Shown one piece after another: positions 5,076 to 8,422 of a stretch of 8,422 nucleotides of DNA. The stretch covers positions 1-8,422 of the forward strand of contig SLPP01000399.1 of the NCBI GenBank assembly GCA_007131945.1, in the 5' to 3' direction. Each line of letters opens with the position of its first letter. Position 1 is the stretch's first letter. Source of the DNA: Paracoccaceae bacterium. Its GTDB lineage: Bacteria > Pseudomonadota > Alphaproteobacteria > Rhodobacterales > Rhodobacteraceae. Below the pieces are notes generated by a model that saw only the letters and a program-made list of their open reading frames with translations, was not told the origin of the DNA and made no database searches. A program made the position numbers and the translations under genes.

Positions 5076-6359
5076 ATGAGACGTCGAACCCTGCTTCTGA
5101 CCGGGGCGGTGGCGGCGGCGGGCGCCGCCTGGGGGCTGCGCGGGACGGCGGTGGCGGCCGTCGATCGCGGGCTCAACCGCTTCGCCCTCGACCCCGACGC
5201 GCCCGAACCCGATGCCGCCGACCGGGCGCTGCACCGGGCGCTGTTCATCGCCGACCTGCACGCCGACAGCCTGAAATGGGATCGCGACCTGCTCACCTGG
5301 TCCGATTACGGCCATGCCGACCTGCCGCGGCTCGATGCCGGCAATACCGCGCTGCAGGTCTTCGCCATGGTCACGCATTCCCCGGTGAACCTGCCCTGGC
5401 GCGACTGCCTGCGGGCCGAGGACATCAACCACGCCGCCTGGCTGGCGGCGATCCAGGGCCGGCCGGTGCGCTCGACCCGCGGGCGGGCGTTCCACCAGAT
5501 GGAGCTCTTCTGGGACGCCGTGCACCGCTCGCGGCTCTCGGACGGGCCCGAGCTGAGGCCGGTCCTGAACGCCTCGGAACTGCTGGCGCTGATCGAGGCG
5601 CGCGCCCGCGGCGAGGCGGTGATCGGCGGGATGCTGGCGCTGGAGGGCGGGCACTGGGTCGGCCAGTACGACCCCAGCCCCGGCGTCGTCTCGGCCGAGA
5701 TCCGCAGCCTCTACGATCGCGGGCTGCGGGTCTTCGCCCCCGTCCACCGCTTCGACAACCCGCTCGCCGGCTCGTCCGAGGGCTGCCGCAAGTACGGGCT
5801 GACGCCGGCCGGCCGCACGGCGCTGGAAGTGGCCGAGGCGCATGGCATGGTGATCGACCTCGCCCATGCCTCGGAAGCGGCGATCCGCGACGCGGCAGGG
5901 ATGCTGAAGAAGCCCTTCATCGTCTCGCATACCGGCGTGCGCGCGGTCTGCGAGGGGATCTGCCGGCCCGACCGCAACCTTTCCGACGACGCCCTGCGCG
6001 CGGTGCTCGACTCGGGCGGCGTGGTCGGCGTCGGCTACTGGGGCCATGCGGTCGGCGAGGGCGTCGCCAACATCGCCCGGGTCATGGAATACATCATGGA
6101 GATGGCCGACAAGCGCGGGCTGGCGGCGGGCGCGCATGTCGCGCTGGGCTCGGATTTCGACGGCTCGGTGGCGACGCAGATCGCCGCCGACGAGCTCGAC
6201 GTGCTGACCGCGACGCTGCGGCGGGCGGGATTCGACGACGGCACGATCGCCGGGATCATGGGCCGCAATGTCTGCCGGCTCTTCGCGACGGGGCTGCCGG
6301 GGGGCAGCGCCTCGATGGCGCGCGCGGTCGGGCGGGCGCTCGATACCGGTTTCGTCTAG
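5076..6359 (+). CDS. membrane dipeptidase-type metallopeptidase (peptidase family M19), exported
   Basis: This is a 427-residue M19 (renal dipeptidase-like) enzyme with a TIM-barrel amidohydrolase fold and a binuclear zinc site, hydrolysing dipeptides. All expected metal ligands are visible: His62 and Asp64 in DLHADS, bridging Glu190 in LALEGGH, His264 in DLAHAS, His285 in VSHTG and the Asp in GSDFDG (358-363). The N-terminus MRRRTLLLTGAVAAAGAAWG looks like a Tat-type signal (RRRTLLL, then a hydrophobic alanine-rich core), giving a periplasmic location; there is no lipobox cysteine. The ATG at 5076 has no ribosome binding site and fits a leaderless mRNA. An in-frame TTG at 5040 with a purine-rich upstream GGCGGAAG would add 12 residues and is less likely. 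It is divergent from the secreted HExxH gene and convergent with the DUF418 gene, sharing the CTAG stop. The substrate is not defined by the sequence. Confidence 0.93.
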   Translation: MRRRTLLLTGAVAAAGAAWGLRGTAVAAVDRGLNRFALDPDAPEPDAADRALHRALFIADLHADSLKWDRDLLTWSDYGHADLPRLDAGNTALQVFAMVTHSPVNLPWRDCLRAEDINHAAWLAAIQGRPVRSTRGRAFHQMELFWDAVHRSRLSDGPELRPVLNASELLALIEARARGEAVIGGMLALEGGHWVGQYDPSPGVVSAEIRSLYDRGLRVFAPVHRFDNPLAGSSEGCRKYGLTPAGRTALEVAEAHGMVIDLAHASEAAIRDAAGMLKKPFIVSHTGVRAVCEGICRPDRNLSDDALRAVLDSGGVVGVGYWGHAVGEGVANIARVMEYIMEMADKRGLAAGAHVALGSDFDGSVATQIAADELDVLTATLRRAGFDDGTIAGIMGRNVCRLFATGLPGGSASMARAVGRALDTGFV

Positions 6360-7516
6360 CGCCTGAGCGGCTGGCGTTCGAGCCGGGTGAGGCAGCGCCA
6401 GAGCCATTCCCACGGCCCCTGGCGGAAGCGGCCGAGCCAGAACCGGGCGAAGAGCATCAGCGCCGCGAAGATCCCGGCCGCGATCAGGATCACGCTCAGC
6501 GTGCCGTGCCGGCCGATCTGGCCGAACCCCCAGCCGTAGAAGACGACCTGCCCGGCGAGCCCGCCCATGAGATACCCGGTCAGCGCCATCGCGCCCAGGG
6601 GCGCGAGCCAGTCCCGCGCCCGCGCGCCGCGCCGGCCGTCGAGCCACATCGCCACCAGCGCGACATAGCCGATCGCGACCAGCGCGTCGGCGTTCTGCAG
6701 CAGCAGCCCGCCGGGCACGAGGATCAGCCCGCTCGCCCGCAGCGCCTCGAGCGCGAGCCCGACGATCACCAGCCCCCAGCCCAGGGGCGCGAGCCAGGAG
6801 CGGGCCTCGGCCAGGCGCATCGGCAGCCGGGCGAGCCCGACCGCCAGCCCGATCAGGAAGAGCGCGGCCAGTTCGGCATAGCGGATCAGCCGCAGCCCGG
6901 GGACCGTGCCCTCGCCCACCGCGCCGGTGAACAGCGCCCAGTTATGCGCCACCGTCACCGCCGGGTTCGGATGCGCGAAGGCGCGCAGGCTGGGCAGCTG
7001 GTCCTCGGCCAGCGGCGCGGGCGGGAGTTCGCCGAGAAGCGCGAAGGCGACGGGCGGGACGACCAGCAGCAGGGCGGCGAGCGCCAGGATCGCCCGGATC
7101 GGCATCAGCGCGGCGACGGGCAGGAAGAGGCCGAGCACCGCGTAGGTGGTCAGGATGTCGCCCCAGAAGAAGAAGGCCGCGTTGAAAAGTCCGAGCCCGC
7201 CGAGGATCGCCAGCCGGCGCAGGTACATCGCCACCCAGGGCTCGCCGCGCGCCTTCATCCGGCCGATGAGCAGCGTGAAGCTGATCCCGAACATCAGCGA
7301 GAAGGCGGCGAGCGCCTTGCCCTCGACCAGCACCGCGATCAGGTAGGCGACCACCCGGTCGGCCGGGCCGTGGATCACCGCGCGCATCTCGGGCGTCAGG
7401 TAGGTCAACCCGGCGATGGTCAGCATGTTGACCGTCAGCACGCCGATCAGCGCCACCGCCCGCGTCGCATCGAGCGTGACCAGGCGCGCGTCCGGGCGCC
7501 GCCCGGATTGCACCAT
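6356..7516 (-). CDS. DUF418/YeiB-type polytopic inner-membrane protein
   Basis: This 386-residue protein has about nine to ten hydrophobic segments. It opens with RLVTLDATRAVALIGVLTVNM (11-31), the N-terminal signature of YeiB-like proteins, in which a conserved Asp-x-x-Arg starts the first membrane helix. Further membrane stretches include KALAAFSLMFGISFTLLIG, two long alanine/leucine-rich helices before residue 165, and a cluster between about 215 and 355. It ends with GPWEWLWR (367-374), the usual DUF418 C-terminal signature (GPxEWLWR). Length and both signatures fit the family, which is related to acyltransferase-3-like membrane proteins but has no settled function; export or modification of a metabolite is often suggested. 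It lies 72 bases downstream of rlmN on the same strand and may be co-transcribed. No convincing ribosome binding site precedes the ATG; GAGGGAGGG lies about 35 bases upstream, too far to serve it. Confidence 0.87.
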   Translation of the reverse strand: MVQSGRRPDARLVTLDATRAVALIGVLTVNMLTIAGLTYLTPEMRAVIHGPADRVVAYLIAVLVEGKALAAFSLMFGISFTLLIGRMKARGEPWVAMYLRRLAILGGLGLFNAAFFFWGDILTTYAVLGLFLPVAALMPIRAILALAALLLVVPPVAFALLGELPPAPLAEDQLPSLRAFAHPNPAVTVAHNWALFTGAVGEGTVPGLRLIRYAELAALFLIGLAVGLARLPMRLAEARSWLAPLGWGLVIVGLALEALRASGLILVPGGLLLQNADALVAIGYVALVAMWLDGRRGARARDWLAPLGAMALTGYLMGGLAGQVVFYGWGFGQIGRHGTLSVILIAAGIFAALMLFARFWLGRFRQGPWEWLWRCLTRLERQPLRR

Positions 7517-7563
7517 GGCCGGGATATCGGGGGCCTGTGGCGTGCTGCCCTCCCTCGGTCGGT

Positions 7564-7581
7564 CGGCCGCGGCGCCGGCCG
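7564..7581 (-). terminator. GC-rich hairpin just after rlmN
   Basis: CGGCC and GGCCG arms (7564-7568 and 7577-7581) enclose an 8-base loop, starting 7 bases after the rlmN stop in the 72-base gap before the DUF418 gene. No T-run follows in the direction of transcription, so it is more likely to attenuate or protect the 3' end than to stop transcription outright. The stem is short and could be chance in this GC-rich context. Confidence 0.2.
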
Positions 7582-7588
7582 GGTCGCG

Positions 7589-8422
7589 TCAGGCGCGAAT
7601 CGTCTGCCCCTCGGGCGCCGGTGCCGCGGGCCCAGCCTCGATCCCAGCCTCGATCCCAGCCTCGATCCCGGCCTCGACCTCGGCCGCGATCTCGGCGCGC
7701 GACTTGCGGGCGCGCTCGGTGGCGGACTTGAGCTGCCCGCAGGCGGCCATGATGTCCTCGCCGCGCGGGGTGCGGATGGGCGAGGCGTAGCCCGCCTTGT
7801 GGACGATGTCGGCGAAGGCCTCGATCCGCGCCCAGTCCGAGCGCTCGTAGGGCGCGCCGGGCCATTCGTTGAACGGGATCAGGTTGATCTTGGCCGGGAT
7901 GCCGGCGATCAGCTTCACCAGCCGGCGGGCATCCGCGTCGGAATCGTTCACGCCCTTGAGCATGACGTACTCGAACGTGATCCGCTCGGAATTCGACAGC
8001 CGCGGATAGTCGCGCAGGGCCGCCAGCAGCGTCGCGATGTTCCAGCGCCTGTTGATCGGCACCAGCTTGTCGCGCACCGCGTCGGTGGTGGCATGGAAGG
8101 ACACCGCCAGCAGGCAGCCGATTTCCGTTGCCGTGCGCGCGATCTCGGGCACCACGCCCGAGGTCGAGAGCGTGATGCGCCGCCGCGACAGGCTCAGCCC
8201 CTCGCCGTCCATCACCACCTGCATCGCGTCGCGCACGTTCTCGAAATTGTAGAGCGGCTCGCCCATGCCCATCAGCACGACATTGGTGATCGCCCGATCC
8301 TCGCGCTTCGGCGCACCGGGCACCGGCCATTCGCCGAGGTCGTCGCGCGCCACCATCACCTGGCCGACGATCTCGGCCGCGGTCAGGTTGCGCACCAGCT
8401 TCTGCGTGCCGGTATGGCAGAA
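7589..8422 (-). CDS. rlmN: 23S rRNA (adenine-2503-C2)/tRNA methyltransferase RlmN, N-terminus beyond window
   Basis: The visible 277 residues are the C-terminal two thirds of RlmN. This radical-SAM enzyme methylates C2 of A2503 in 23S rRNA, and of A37 in some tRNAs, by a ping-pong mechanism through a methylated cysteine. The fragment begins [14 protein letters not shown]; its first Cys is the last cysteine of the CxxxCxxC iron-sulfur motif, the rest lying beyond 8422. SAM-binding GMGEP is at about visible residues 52-56, followed by [17 protein letters not shown] and [10 protein letters not shown]. Cys228 in [13 protein letters not shown] is the equivalent of the mechanistic Cys355 of E. coli. 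About 115-120 N-terminal residues are missing because of the window edge, not a mutation. The protein ends in an unusual tail with EAGI repeats encoded by a 12-bp tandem repeat. The DUF418 gene follows 72 bases later. Confidence 0.95.
   Translation of the reverse strand, partial: FCHTGTQKLVRNLTAAEIVGQVMVARDDLGEWPVPGAPKREDRAITNVVLMGMGEPLYNFENVRDAMQVVMDGEGLSLSRRRITLSTSGVVPEIARTATEIGCLLAVSFHATTDAVRDKLVPINRRWNIATLLAALRDYPRLSNSERITFEYVMLKGVNDSDADARRLVKLIAGIPAKINLIPFNEWPGAPYERSDWARIEAFADIVHKAGYASPIRTPRGEDIMAACGQLKSATERARKSRAEIAAEVEAGIEAGIEAGIEAGPAAPAPEGQTIRA
7635..7682. repeat. 12-bp tandem repeat in the 3' end of rlmN
   Basis: On the + strand GCCTCGATCCCA occurs at 7635-7646 and 7647-7658, again with one change at 7659-7670, and a degenerate fourth copy lies at 7671-7682. 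The unit is a multiple of three and encodes Glu-Ala-Gly-Ile on the - strand, so gain or loss of copies keeps the frame. It looks like a slippage-generated microrepeat in a dispensable C-terminal tail. Confidence 0.9.

Noticed and set aside
5061..6647. Long minus-strand frame opposite the dipeptidase
   Set aside because: The M19 metal ligands on the + strand establish the true coding frame. The opposite frame is low-complexity Arg/Gly/Ala/His.
7635..7682. CRISPR-like or regulatory tandem array
   Set aside because: The 12-bp units are directly adjacent with no spacers and lie in frame inside the rlmN coding sequence.
6942..8330. Long minus-strand frame offset from rlmN and the DUF418 gene
   Set aside because: It spans two real genes in a shifted frame, is rich in Arg/Gly/Ala and lacks any motif. 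It is a GC-bias shadow.

Overview
This is GC-rich DNA with strongly G/C-biased third codon positions, dense tail-to-head gene packing and Rhodobacterales-like protein sequences. It most likely comes from an alphaproteobacterium of the Rhodobacter/Paracoccus/Rhodovulum kind. That assignment rests on protein flavour only; no rRNA or marker-gene comparison was possible. I see no CRISPR array, insertion sequence, phage gene, tRNA or rRNA.

Region 1 (1-3647, + strand) is the 3' part of a tightly packed catabolic operon. It holds the last 12 codons of an unidentified gene, an acyl-CoA dehydrogenase, a 4-hydroxybenzoyl-CoA-type thioesterase, a Rid-family protein and a benzoate/2-aminobenzoate-CoA ligase. 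Successive genes overlap by 1 or 4 bases, or are separated by 11 to 20 bases. The combination fits aerobic aromatic-acid degradation through CoA thioesters, as in the 2-aminobenzoyl-CoA (anthranilate) route. The ligase would activate the acid, and the Rid protein, dehydrogenase and thioesterase would handle intermediates. The diagnostic ring-attacking monooxygenase/reductase is not in the window and would be expected upstream. The Rid protein lacks the arginine needed for the classical deaminase activity.

Region 2 (3648-3964) is a 317-base convergent intergenic stretch with a 10-bp perfect hairpin, an AT-richer island and a second small dyad followed by four Ts. No protein is evident.

Region 3 (3965-4978, - strand) encodes a small GlsB/YeaQ-type membrane protein, possibly preceded by a 21-codon arginine-rich upstream ORF, and a secreted HExxH protein of unknown function. 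A 97-base divergent spacer then leads to region 4 (5076-6359, + strand), an exported M19 membrane-dipeptidase-type metallopeptidase whose best promoter match would give a nearly leaderless mRNA.

Region 5 (6356-8422, - strand) holds a polytopic DUF418/YeiB-type membrane protein, whose stop overlaps the dipeptidase stop in a shared CTAG. Upstream of it is rlmN (23S rRNA and tRNA adenine C2 methyltransferase), cut by the window edge, with a C-terminal tail made from a 12-bp tandem repeat.

Nothing here is a clearly new multi-gene system. The points most worth following up are the arginine-less Rid protein in an aromatic-CoA operon, the secreted HExxH protein, the upstream ORF of the GlsB gene, the leaderless candidate and the repeat-built RlmN tail.
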